From positions 3,233,407-3,297,406 of the forward strand of contig NC_019680.1 in the NCBI RefSeq assembly GCF_000316685.1: 64,000 nt of DNA, given 5' to 3'. Each line of letters begins with the position of its first letter. The stretch's first letter is position 1. Shown here piece by piece: positions 9,098-18,191 of this stretch. The notes under the pieces are model-generated. The model did no database searches, was not told the origin of the DNA, and saw only the letters and a program-made list of their open reading frames with translations. The DNA is from Synechococcus sp. PCC 6312. GTDB taxonomy: Bacteria > Cyanobacteriota > Cyanobacteriia > Thermosynechococcales > Thermosynechococcaceae. A program made the position numbers and the translations under genes.

Positions 9098-9994
9098 TTA
9101 AGATGCTTCAATTAAATCCCAGGCCAGCTTTGCCGCGCCAACAATCCCGGCTTGATTACCTAACTCGGCCCGAATAATTTTTAAGCCCTCTCGCGAACTC
9201 GGAAGCACCCGCCGCTCCACTTCCGCCCAGAGAGACGGTAAGAATAAGTCCATCGCCGCACTCACCCCCCCGCCAATCAAAACTGCCTCTGGAGTTAAGA
9301 CATACAAAAAGGTGGCCAGGCCAGCGGCTAAATCTTGACCAAAGGTGGCCCAGAAGGCTAAGGCATCCCCATCTCCCGCCCGGGCCTGGGCCGCTAAGGC
9401 TGCTGCATCCATCCCGGTACGTCTTTTGATGGCCGTGGCAGAAGCATGTTGTTCCAGAGAGCCTTGATTGCCGCTGTTACAGGGATGGCCATGCAAATCA
9501 ACGGTAATTAACCCCAGTTCGGCAGCTGTACCATGGCGACCGATAAAGAGCTTTCCATCTAACAAAATACCGCCCCCCACCCCTGTGCCCAAGGTCAAGA
9601 GAATGACATCTTTGAATGTCCGACCCGCTCCCAACCAGGCCTCGCCGACTAAGGCACAATTGGCATCATTAGCTAAAATGACGGGGCGATGGGTGAGTTT
9701 TTCCAGGGTTTCGGCCATGGGGACGTTCTGCCAGTTATCGAGATTAATCGCCACTCGCACGATTCTGCCAGCCCGATCTGTGGGCCCAGGGACTCCCATG
9801 CCAATGCCTAAGGTTTTGTTGTCTGGATCCAGCTTTTCGAGGGTTTCGACAATGGTTTGAATGACTGCTGTGGGTGAGGCCGGGCGTGGGGTTGGCACAG
9901 TGAGCTTTTCTAAGCAAATTCCCTCCGGGTTAAACCGGCCAAATTTAATTGCTGTACCACCGAGATCAATCCCCAGTACCTCTTTACCAGACAT
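9098..9994 (-). CDS. ROK family sugar kinase, probable glucokinase
   Basis: 298 residues, full length for a ROK kinase. LGIDLGGTAIKFG (phosphate 1), the DANCALVGEAWLGAG segment with the catalytic Asp (about 107), LTLGTGVGGGILLDG (phosphate 2) and VLIGGGVSAA (adenosine) are all present, so ATP-dependent phosphorylation of a hexose is likely. The usual ROK zinc signature, CxCGxxGCxE, is here CNSGNQGSLE: only the first of the three cysteines remains, although the glutamate and the preceding HGTAAELG histidine are kept. Substrate is not decided by the sequence; glucose is the common one in cyanobacteria. Confidence 0.85.
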   Translation of the reverse strand: MSGKEVLGIDLGGTAIKFGRFNPEGICLEKLTVPTPRPASPTAVIQTIVETLEKLDPDNKTLGIGMGVPGPTDRAGRIVRVAINLDNWQNVPMAETLEKLTHRPVILANDANCALVGEAWLGAGRTFKDVILLTLGTGVGGGILLDGKLFIGRHGTAAELGLITVDLHGHPCNSGNQGSLEQHASATAIKRRTGMDAAALAAQARAGDGDALAFWATFGQDLAAGLATFLYVLTPEAVLIGGGVSAAMDLFLPSLWAEVERRVLPSSREGLKIIRAELGNQAGIVGAAKLAWDLIEAS

Positions 9995-10112
9995 AGCGGC
10001 TATCCATCTATCTTGAGAGAGTGATCCCCCAGGTTGCTGGCTTGGATCTTGCCATATTCTGTTTGTGATTCCGTGATCTTGGCTGATTAATCCCCAAAAT
10101 TGACCTGGTGAC

Positions 10113-10610
10113 TTAGGGCTGGAGGTGTGGGATAGCTTGGGCCAAGTTTGGTTCTGTCGCGGCCTGGAATTGGGGGGCTAGGCTGGCCTGGCAACTTTTG
10201 AGTAGGGTTTGATCGGCTGCGCTCGCTTGCAAGGGGTGGAGTTCTCCTAAATTCACGGTCACTGGATAACTGGAGGCCTCAAAGCTATCCAACATTAGGG
10301 CATTAATGGTTCCCGCTTGGACGGTTCCCTGAAAGCAATCATAGGAAGAATGGGGCATATAGACTGCACCTGTAATCCCATTATTGTTAACCTCAAAAAC
10401 CATGTAAGTTTGGCGGAGTTGGCCGGGTCGGGATGATTCGCCATAAAGATAAATGCCATTTTTCAGGTTTGGCATCCCTGTGGTGGGTTTGGAAATGGCC
10501 AGTAGTGGCTTAGGGCCGGGATTGGCTTGAACTGGCACAGTGGTGCTTAATGCTCCTGCAAGTGTAAAAGTTGCTATCCCCACCAGGCCTGGCCATGAAA
10601 TTCTTAACAT
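10113..10610 (-). CDS. Hypothetical exported protein
   Basis: About 165 residues from ATG 10610 (a GTG four codons earlier is an alternative). The N-terminus MLRISWPGLVGIATFTLAGAL ends in VPVQANP, a probable signal-peptidase site. The mature part has NGIYLYGESSRPGQLRQTYMVFEV and two cysteines (YDCFQG and KSCQAS) that could pair in the periplasm. I recognise the type as a cyanobacterial secreted hypothetical but no characterised family. Confidence 0.65.
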   Translation of the reverse strand: MLRISWPGLVGIATFTLAGALSTTVPVQANPGPKPLLAISKPTTGMPNLKNGIYLYGESSRPGQLRQTYMVFEVNNNGITGAVYMPHSSYDCFQGTVQAGTINALMLDSFEASSYPVTVNLGELHPLQASAADQTLLKSCQASLAPQFQAATEPNLAQAIPHLQP

Positions 10611-10782
10611 ATTGTTACCCACCCAATAAACCTGTCATGCTTCGTGAGTCTGGAATAGAGTTGACCGCTACCTAGTTTTAACTCTAGGGATTTGAGGGCA
10701 GTCTCGGCTTCACCCACTAGCATGAGTCCAGTAGAAGAGGGGCGAAAACAGGGGTGTGACAGTAGTGGCACAGGCACAAAAT

Positions 10783-12029
10783 TTAGAGTTGCAAAATTCG
10801 TTGGGCTTCCCGTTGACCGCTGAGTAAGGCTCCGTGGACAGTGGCGGGGTATTGCTCCTGGGTCGCCTCTCCAGCAAAGAACAGGTGTTGACCGATGGGT
10901 TGGGCTAAGGTTTGATAATCTGCCGGACTGGCCCCCGGTGGAAGATGGGAATAGGCCCCCCAGCTAAAGGGATCCTGCCCCCAGCGAGTGATGAGGGTTC
11001 CAGTCGGTGCGGGAATCTTGGGGCCGAATATGGTTTGGAGCGTGTCCAGGCCCGCCTTGATAATGTCTGCATTCCCCAAGCTCTCAATGTATTGCCCATA
11101 GGTGCCCGCATTAAATCCGAGTAGGACGGGTTCCTTGATCACCGGATAGAGATTCAACCATTCACACCAATGCCCTTTTTCGGGGGAGACGTAGCCGAGG
11201 AGATCTGATTCTGCCCAAAAGGCCTGGGGAAACCGAAAATAGGCTTTGTTCAAAACCCCCATTCCTAAGCGTTGGATTGCTGCTTCCTTAGTTTTGGGCA
11301 AAGGAGGGGTAAAACGAATACTGCCTTTTTTTAAAACTCCTAAGGGGACGGTAATGAGGACAGCATTGGCTTGGAAACCTTGGCGGTCTGTCCTAATTTG
11401 AACTGATTGGGGATTTGAGTAGTCAATGGCCTGGACAATTTGTCGGAACTCAACAGAGAGGGGCGTTGGTTTTTGGGCTAAGACTTGGACAATTTGGGCA
11501 TACCCCTGGGGAAAGAGAACATCACCCCCATCAAAAGCCTGACCAGCATCCCAATAGCGGGCCGATAAATCTCCAATGTCGCTAGCAAATTCATGCTCAA
11601 TGGTGGTGTTCACGACATAGTTTAGATAGCGTTGCTGAGTGGAGGTTAACGTTTGGTTTGCGAGAACTCGGTTAATTCCCTCTTGGAGAGATTGCTGGGT
11701 CGGGGGGTCTTGCTGGTCAACTAAGGATTCCCCTCTATCCCATGGATCCAGGATGCACCTAAATCTAAGGGCAGGCCATCTAAACTTCGATTAGTCCAAA
11801 CCCGCCCGCCAATTCGATTCCGTCCTTCTAAGACCAAGACCCGCTGACCCTGATCCTGAAGTATCCTGGCCGCGGCCAGGCCCGCCACCCCTGCCCCAAT
11901 TACAATCACATCCCAGATTTGATCCAGATTGGTTGCTTCACGCAAGGGTTTGGCCTGATCCCAACAACTGGCTAAGGTTAACCCCAGACCCCCACCACCG
12001 AGCAGTGTTAAGAATCGCTGTCGTCTCAC
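10783..12029 (-). pseudogene. Flavin-containing amine oxidase, broken by an internal deletion
   Basis: The 5' piece (11721-12029) encodes a twin-arginine-like leader [13 protein letters not shown], the FAD-binding [14 protein letters not shown] and the family hallmark RIGGRVWTN ... [13 protein letters not shown], then hits TAG. The 3' piece, in another frame, can be read from just after that stop (VDQQDPPTQQSLQEG, then YLNYVVNTTIEHEFASD) to the C-terminal FAD motif FAGEATQ. In intact polyamine-oxidase-like proteins several tens of residues separate GNP from the second part; these are missing. So a frame-changing internal deletion near 11718 has most likely inactivated the gene. The first ATG overlaps the recR stop codon by ATGA, indicating coupled translation. 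Confidence 0.8.
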
Positions 12030-12628
12030 TCCAATTCTCGCCGTCCTTCCAGAGCTTTTGCTAAGGTCATCTCATCGGCATATTCTAAATCCCCACCCAC
12101 GGGTAAACCAAAGGCAATCCGGGTCACTTTGACAAAGGGCTTGAGGAGTTGGCCCAAGTAGAGGGTTGTAGTTTCCCCTTCAATACTGGGATTAATAGCT
12201 AAAATAACCTCGATGACCCGTGCTTGGCTGGCCCGTTGGATCAAGGGATGAATTTGTAATTGTTCAGGGCCAATGCCATCCATTGGTGAAATCAATCCGC
12301 CTAAAACGTGATATTTGCCCCGATATTCACGGGTTTTCTCAATGGCAATCACATCGCGAGAGTCGGCAACCACGCAAATGAGGCTATCCTCACGGGTTGG
12401 AGTCCGACAAATGTCGCAAACCGGTTCGGCCGATAGATGAAAACAGACCCCGCAGACCCCTACTTGTTGTTTGGCATCGAGGAGAGCTTGGGCAAGGGCC
12501 TGGATTTCACTTTCGGGACGTTTCAGTAAATGTAAGGCTAGTCGCTGAGCAGACTTGGGGCCAATGCCAGGGAGTCGTTGCAGTTGTTCGATTAAGCGAG
12601 CCAACGGACGCGTATAAACCGTACTCAT
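12026..12628 (-). CDS. recR: Recombination mediator protein RecR
   Basis: 200 residues, standard size. The helix-hairpin-helix [20 protein letters not shown] (about 17-36), the four-cysteine zinc finger [16 protein letters not shown] (about 59-74) and the TOPRIM domain ([14 protein letters not shown], about 84-97; the GL-rich [16 protein letters not shown] segment) are all present. RecR works with RecF/RecO to load RecA on gapped DNA. Its stop codon overlaps the start of the amine-oxidase pseudogene. Confidence 0.95.
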   Translation of the reverse strand: MSTVYTRPLARLIEQLQRLPGIGPKSAQRLALHLLKRPESEIQALAQALLDAKQQVGVCGVCFHLSAEPVCDICRTPTREDSLICVVADSRDVIAIEKTREYRGKYHVLGGLISPMDGIGPEQLQIHPLIQRASQARVIEVILAINPSIEGETTTLYLGQLLKPFVKVTRIAFGLPVGGDLEYADEMTLAKALEGRRELE

Positions 12629-12717
12629 AAACTTTACTAATCCTCAACTGCCCTTCAACCTGACTCCCGGGCCCCCTCTATTCTCCCTTAATTGCTTCCA
12701 AGTCCCGAAAGGAATCT

Positions 12718-14391
12718 CTACTTAGGGGGGGATGCTGCCGCCTCAATTTGGTCCGGAGTGAGGGATTGAGTCAGGGTGGCCTTCATTTGGGGTTGACTGA
12801 GTTTGGCCAGATAGGCGGGAGAAAGGTAGGCCTGGAAGTTGGACTGACCATTAATATAGGCCTGCATAAAGGCCACAGTCACGGCCTGGAGTTGATTGCG
12901 GGCAATCCCAGGATCAGAACCGACAACAAAGGGGGGTAGAGCATTGGGGCTGTTCTCTGGGGGTAAATCGCCCATTGTGGACATATGCGTCCCACCATTG
13001 AGCAAGACTAAGTATTTTGGGGCAGAACTCAGGCGGGAAAAGGGTTGAAATTGTTCAACTAAGGGGGGAGCAATAAAATCTTCACTACCCGCTAGAACCA
13101 GCATCGGAATTTGAATTGCTTGAAAGCCGGTTGAGCCATAAATTGTTCCCCCGATGGGGTTAATCGCCATCGCTGCTTGAATCCGACTATCGCGAAAATT
13201 GGGTAGGGGGCCAGGTAGTCTAGTGACTTTGCAATCAAGAATCACAGAAGGCTTAATGATTGTCTCTGGATTTTGGCAAGCAGCAGTCAGGGTGGTACTA
13301 TCTTGGGTCGCTCCAGCCAAGGCCCAGGTATCGTAACCGCCAAAGGAATGTCCCAGCAACCCAACGGTTTGGGTGTTGAATTTCACCTTAGAGAGTTGAG
13401 CCAGATAGTCAAGGGTGACGGAAATGGATTGGGGCCGATTAATGAATTCTTGAGGGAGAATTTCTTCGGGAATTTTACCAGCCAGAAACTCCGTTTGCCG
13501 GGTTGCATCACTGCCTGGGTGATCAAGAATGGCCACTCCAAATCCATAGGAAGCCAAATGTTCAGCCAAATAGGCAAAGGTGTTGAGGTCTTCCCCCAGG
13601 CCTGGTGAAATGACAACTAAGGGGATTGTCCCAGAAATATTAGGAACATAGAGGGTAACAGGAAATTGAAAGTTAGCTGTCTTGTTATTCAGGGTTAGGG
13701 ATTGAACTTGCCAGGTATTCGGGCCAGGTGCTGTTAGATCCACAAGGGTACTGGGAAGATTAGGGGATTTAGCGAGGGCAGTTTGACTCTGTTGATTAAC
13801 AATATTAATGACTGCTTTAGTGGTACTAATTTCACTGAAAATGGCATTGACCAGGGGAATGGCCTGGGCAGCATCAATATTAATTGTGGCATCAGGAAAA
13901 TTCTCGATGACACCCAAAAGTGTTAGTCCTTGGGGGGCCTGGGCTGCCTGAATCAAGGCTGTTTTTAAGCCACTAGCACCTGATTGCCGATTACTGGTTT
14001 GAATAAACTGGCCCAAAACATTTAACACTCGCTGACCGGCCGGTGTATTGAGAAGTTGGGATGTTCCTTCGGTTGGAAATGTAATTTTTTGCTGTAACGC
14101 CGAACGCAATGCTGCCAAATCACCTGCACTCAGAAATGTCCCCAAAGGAGCTAAGTTGGCTGGCAGTTCTCCCGTTTGACTAAAACCGGTCAAGTCTTGG
14201 GTTGTGGCTGTGATTGTAATGCCGGCTAAAGATACTGTTAGGGAATCCGCTCCCAAGGCTGGGCTGCTCACAACTGCTCCCAGTAATACCCCTAAACCAA
14301 GGCTCCAACTCCAAAGTTTTTCTAATTTTCGAGAGTGATGTTTAAAGGCTATAGGCATAACGTTAGGGAATTGGGGAGATAACCACCGCAT
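12718..14391 (-). CDS. DUF1400 alpha/beta hydrolase, exported
   Basis: 557 residues. A signal peptide-like segment (LWSWSLGLGVLLGAVVSSPALGADS, written here in two parts LWSWSLGLGVLLG and AVVSSPALGA) leads into the DUF1400 domain (about 50-190, LAGITITATTQDLTGFSQTG) and then an alpha/beta hydrolase domain. The nucleophile elbow is LLGHSFGGYD (GxSxG), and an acid/His pair is plausible at GSEDFIAPP and NGGTHMS. This cyanobacterial combination is annotated as a dienelactone-hydrolase-like or lipase-like enzyme, substrate unknown. ATG 14358 is an alternative start giving a shorter leader. Confidence 0.8.
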   Translation of the reverse strand: MRWLSPQFPNVMPIAFKHHSRKLEKLWSWSLGLGVLLGAVVSSPALGADSLTVSLAGITITATTQDLTGFSQTGELPANLAPLGTFLSAGDLAALRSALQQKITFPTEGTSQLLNTPAGQRVLNVLGQFIQTSNRQSGASGLKTALIQAAQAPQGLTLLGVIENFPDATINIDAAQAIPLVNAIFSEISTTKAVINIVNQQSQTALAKSPNLPSTLVDLTAPGPNTWQVQSLTLNNKTANFQFPVTLYVPNISGTIPLVVISPGLGEDLNTFAYLAEHLASYGFGVAILDHPGSDATRQTEFLAGKIPEEILPQEFINRPQSISVTLDYLAQLSKVKFNTQTVGLLGHSFGGYDTWALAGATQDSTTLTAACQNPETIIKPSVILDCKVTRLPGPLPNFRDSRIQAAMAINPIGGTIYGSTGFQAIQIPMLVLAGSEDFIAPPLVEQFQPFSRLSSAPKYLVLLNGGTHMSTMGDLPPENSPNALPPFVVGSDPGIARNQLQAVTVAFMQAYINGQSNFQAYLSPAYLAKLSQPQMKATLTQSLTPDQIEAAASPPK

Positions 14392-14442
14392 AGGATTGAT
14401 TGCCTTAGAAAGACTTTCGCTACCATACTCTGTTTAATTGAG

Positions 14443-14877
14443 ATGAATCAAGATACACCGATAGTTGACCAGGGCAAACGCATACCCAAAGAGGTAAAGA
14501 TGGGAATGCCCAAATCAAGACTTTTCCATGACTACCCTCATCAGCCCCACATCCAACTTACTATCGCACTTTCAAGCACTAGGGGAACCGAGAGCAGCAA
14601 CCTTGTTGGAGCACAAACTTTTGCCCAAGCGGTGCCTAGCCATTGGGGAATTGAGAATCAACGCCATTGGGTCTTGGATGTGGCCTTTAGGAAAGAGCAT
14701 TCATGCATGCGCAAAGACCATGCCCCTAAAAGCGTTGCTTTGATTCGACATAGAGTTCTCAATCTCTTCCAACAAGATCCCTCGACCCAGGCCGGACTGA
14801 AGTCAAAATGACTCAAAGCTGGATGGAACAATGATTACCTCTTTTGGATACTTGTCGCTTGAGTATGCGTTTCCCCT
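14443..14877 (+). pseudogene. ISAs1-family transposase remnant
   Basis: A decayed transposase. From 14528 one frame gives an N-terminus like that of ISAs1 transposases (MTTLISPTS, LLSHFQALGEPRA); from about 14590 another frame gives the C-terminus (VPSHWGIENQRHWVLDVAFRKE, then APKSVALIRHRVLNL). The centre of the protein, including most of the catalytic region, is missing. Near the end an in-frame TGA (14809-14811) stands where family members read on; the expected continuation LKAGWNNDYLFWILVA follows directly to a TGA at 14875. So the element carries an internal deletion and a nonsense change. No clear terminal repeats were found. Confidence 0.75.
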
Positions 14878-15094
14878 GAGGTAGAGAGCATAACCTTACC
14901 TGTTTAGGAATAACTGGAATTAAAATAGGCATTAAGATCTCTCGATAGAGCTTGGAGATCCGATGCTCATCTAACTTGACATGCGAATCTGTCTAGAGTG
15001 TTCTAAATGAACAGTTAGCTGGGAGTGAAAGTGGCATTTTAGTAGAAAGTAGGCGCGTTTTTAGCTCTAGTTCTTTTTGCGGCCCCGTTGACCC

Positions 15095-15730
15095 ATGACT
15101 AAAACCATCCTCATGACCCAGGCCATTTCCAAACAGGGCGAACTTTGGCATGGTGCGTTGACCTCCCAGGGGATCACCGTGATTTGGGAGTCTAATAGTG
15201 CGGATTTGGTCCAAGTGTTAGCGCAAATGCAGGCAGTGGGTCTAAAGTTACCCGATCTGCTCCTGATTGATATGGGGATGGAGGTGACTAATCCCTATCG
15301 GTTCTGCCAGTCCTGTCAGCAGGATTATCCGGGCTTAAAAATTGTCATTACCGTTGGGGAAGAGCGCGCCATTAGTCCCGCCGAAAAGCGTTGGGCCATT
15401 CATCAAGGGGCATTGGATTTACTGCCTGGCCTGCAACAAAACTCCTTGATTACCAGTGTTGTCACCCATCTCAGCCGCGTTATGGAACTTTTAGGAGAAC
15501 CACTCCAGCAAGAGAGTCTCATGGCTGCCCTCAGTAAAATTAGTGCGTTGCAACAGGCTGTTTCATCTCCCCCCCAATTGCCCTCTTTGCCGCCGTTACC
15601 GAAAGTTCCCCCTGCCCCGCCGGAAACTCCCAGTAAATATCGAGGCACAGAAGTCCGGGAAACACCTCCTGAGTCACCTCCAGTCGGTGATAGTTCAACG
15701 CGACGGCGTTATCGAGGTTCCAGTTACTAA
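15095..15730 (+). CDS. Receiver-like (pseudo-receiver) protein with proline-rich tail
   Basis: 211 residues. The first ~120 fold like a CheY receiver (alternating strands, LLLIDMGM at about 53-60 with an Asp at the phospho-acceptor place, KIVITVGEE strand 4), but the acidic pair at the end of strand 1 is absent (KTILMTQ) and the conserved lysine after strand 5 is not evident. Phosphorylation as in a normal response regulator is therefore doubtful. After a helix follows a proline-rich linker (LPSLPPLPKVPPAPPETP) and a basic tail with KYRG and RYRGSSY, which may bind a partner. Role unknown; it is isolated from its neighbours. Confidence 0.6.
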   Translation: MTKTILMTQAISKQGELWHGALTSQGITVIWESNSADLVQVLAQMQAVGLKLPDLLLIDMGMEVTNPYRFCQSCQQDYPGLKIVITVGEERAISPAEKRWAIHQGALDLLPGLQQNSLITSVVTHLSRVMELLGEPLQQESLMAALSKISALQQAVSSPPQLPSLPPLPKVPPAPPETPSKYRGTEVRETPPESPPVGDSSTRRRYRGSSY

Positions 15731-15780
15731 GTCAGCCCAACCTATTCTGAAACTGAGATAGCCTGAGAACAACTCTGCTT

Positions 15781-18180
15781 TTAGACAGGATAGAGACGGA
15801 TTGTTAGAAGATGGCTTAATTGTTGTCCTAAGCGATAGGCCTGATGATCGTAAAGCTTGAGTTCGATAGTGCGAGGGAGTGATTGGATAAAATCCCGGGC
15901 CTGGTTGAGATGGCAGCCGGAGATATTGGTGAGGATATTCCCTGCATCTAAAGCTACTTCCGAGGAAAGGGGAGCATCGGCCCAAAGTCGCCATAATCGG
16001 GGGGGAATTAACTTACCCTGCTCAATCCGTTGTAGCCCTTGAATTGAAGCCAAAACCACCAAGCGATCTCCAGTCCCGAGAATCATGTCATCCGTAGGAA
16101 AAAATTTCTGTTTGCGCTCACCACCAATCGTTTCCCCTTGCTTTTCATAGAAAATCGGTACCACCCCATAACCATAAACCACCTCTGCCAGGCCCAGACC
16201 GAGGAGGCTATCTCCCATGGCAACTTGATAGTCCGTCACCAGAATCGTGCGATCCTGTAAGCGAAACAATCCGAGAATATTTTCCCCCAAGGCAGCGGCG
16301 GCAAAGGCTTCGGCAGCTAAGGCGTAGGCACAAAGAGAACGGGCCCCTGGGAGTAAGTCCCCTAGGTTTTCGCTCAGGAGTTGATCAAACGTGCGAATCA
16401 CCAGGCTGAGATCCCCTTGGGCTTGATCTCTCGCAATTAGGGCCGCCTCCAAATTCAACATTTGATCATCACTCGTCAGGATGATGCTTTTGGCAGTGGC
16501 TAGGTTAGCGGTTTCCATTGTCCGAATCACGTCACCACTGAGATAGGGGATGGTCAGGGGAGGTATATTTTCTCCCGAATTACTAATAATTACTAAGGGC
16601 TGCCGAATCCTTAAGAGAATATCCGCCACCTGTTGCCCTAAGCGACCAAAGCCTACCAAAATGACATGGCCGGCCTGGGGCAGGGGGGGACGGCGTTTGA
16701 GGAAACTAAAGCGCGACTGCAAAAGTTGCTCAGTGACTAAGCCCAAGACTCCCAAAATAAACAACAGGGCCATCAGGGTCACCAGGAGGCAAAAGGCCAT
16801 CACCCAAAAGGGAATCGCCTCCGGTTCCAGGCCCCCGAAAACATCACCAAAACCACCCAGCAAAAGAATAAACCCTGAGAAAAATGCCTTTTGCCAGGTC
16901 ATATTTGGGACATTAAACCGAAGGAGGAGGGTTGAAATACCCCACAACACTAACCCCAGGCCCAGGCCTCGGGCAATCAGCCAGCGCCGTTCTTCTCGCC
17001 GTAACCAGTCCCAACTGGCATTCATGTTTTGCCCCCAGGCCCAGGGATTCAATAATTGCTGCAGAAATTGTTGCTTGGCCCGATTCGTGGGTATTTCTCC
17101 CTGTACTCCCAATCCCCCAGAGACCAATTCCACCCAAACCAGGCGATCCCCTAAGCCAAGGGTATGATCCGGCCGCCACTGATGAAAAATGCGAGACTCT
17201 GAGGCAGGGAAAAAACAGGCATGGCGACTGGGCCTGGAAGTCTGAATGCTATTGGCAGGTTCAAAAATACTAAACAGACGTTGATGGCGGCGGGGCCATT
17301 GGTAGGCATTAACTCCCAAAAAGCGGGTATTAGCAGTTGTAATCCGATGTTCAACCACCCGTAATTGCTGATTATTAATGGCAAACAACCCCAAGGTTCC
17401 TTCCCCCAGTCCAGCCAAGGCAAAACTCGGGGCTGGCAATTCCGTGGGATCGAGGGCGACAAAACGGCCTAACTTTTCCCGGAGGAGATGATTCAAATTC
17501 TGCCGGGCCGAGCGCACGACTAAATGGACGTTGGGGTTTAATCGCCGGGCGGCAATGGCTGCGGCTACGTTGGTTGCCTCATCGCTGGTGACTAGTAAGA
17601 TAGCTCGACAGTCCCCAATCCCGGCCTGCTCCAACACTGAAGCCTGACGACAATCCCCAATAATTAAATTGGCCCCCAAGGTATCGGCAATCCCCTGCAC
17701 CTCCCAGGCCTCCGGTTGGGACATTTCAATCGCCGTCAATTGGACGGGGAAAGCTGGCGTGGCAAATTGCTGTAAACAGTCGTAGCAATATTGGCCCAAA
17801 CTGCCTAGGCCACAGATGATGAAATGGTTTGCCAGACGCATTTCGGAGGGAATTTCCGTATCGCCACCGGGATCTAACGGCCGATGTAACCGCTGGGGAG
17901 AGAGGGGCGGATGTCTGACCTGCCAACGGGGAAAGGCTTCATTGGGGCGAGCGGCAAATAGGGTCACAGGGGGTGGAGGCCAAGAACCCGATCGAGAGCG
18001 CAGGGAAACCCAATAGTCCCCTAGCTGTTGATTCAGGGCTTCCGGTTCTGGAAAATCCTGGGCCGTAATCCAACCATATAAACCATGATGAGTCGGTTCC
18101 CAGGCCACGATTGCGTCCGGCCAGATTTCCCTTAACCATTGACCAAAGGCAGGAATAAAACGCTCGCGGGACTGAACCAT
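15781..18180 (-). CDS. Potassium-channel-like protein with two RCK/TrkA domains
   Basis: About 799 residues starting at ATG 18180 (a TTG two codons earlier is possible). After a ~115-residue leader come a first TrkA-N domain (HFIICGLGSLGQY), its C-terminal part, then three hydrophobic segments between about 390 and 500. One loop contains LLLGGFGDVFGG, resembling a K+ selectivity filter (GFGD). A second TrkA-N domain (HVILVGFGRLGQQVADILL) and TrkA-C follow. The architecture resembles Castor/Pollux-type or other RCK-gated channels. It begins 11 bases after the permease gene, at the end of a run of four same-strand genes headed by a coiled-coil protein and a histidine kinase, suggesting regulated ion homeostasis (inference). 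Confidence 0.75.
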   Translation of the reverse strand: MVQSRERFIPAFGQWLREIWPDAIVAWEPTHHGLYGWITAQDFPEPEALNQQLGDYWVSLRSRSGSWPPPPVTLFAARPNEAFPRWQVRHPPLSPQRLHRPLDPGGDTEIPSEMRLANHFIICGLGSLGQYCYDCLQQFATPAFPVQLTAIEMSQPEAWEVQGIADTLGANLIIGDCRQASVLEQAGIGDCRAILLVTSDEATNVAAAIAARRLNPNVHLVVRSARQNLNHLLREKLGRFVALDPTELPAPSFALAGLGEGTLGLFAINNQQLRVVEHRITTANTRFLGVNAYQWPRRHQRLFSIFEPANSIQTSRPSRHACFFPASESRIFHQWRPDHTLGLGDRLVWVELVSGGLGVQGEIPTNRAKQQFLQQLLNPWAWGQNMNASWDWLRREERRWLIARGLGLGLVLWGISTLLLRFNVPNMTWQKAFFSGFILLLGGFGDVFGGLEPEAIPFWVMAFCLLVTLMALLFILGVLGLVTEQLLQSRFSFLKRRPPLPQAGHVILVGFGRLGQQVADILLRIRQPLVIISNSGENIPPLTIPYLSGDVIRTMETANLATAKSIILTSDDQMLNLEAALIARDQAQGDLSLVIRTFDQLLSENLGDLLPGARSLCAYALAAEAFAAAALGENILGLFRLQDRTILVTDYQVAMGDSLLGLGLAEVVYGYGVVPIFYEKQGETIGGERKQKFFPTDDMILGTGDRLVVLASIQGLQRIEQGKLIPPRLWRLWADAPLSSEVALDAGNILTNISGCHLNQARDFIQSLPRTIELKLYDHQAYRLGQQLSHLLTIRLYPV

Positions 18181-18191
18181 CCTCAAAGCCC

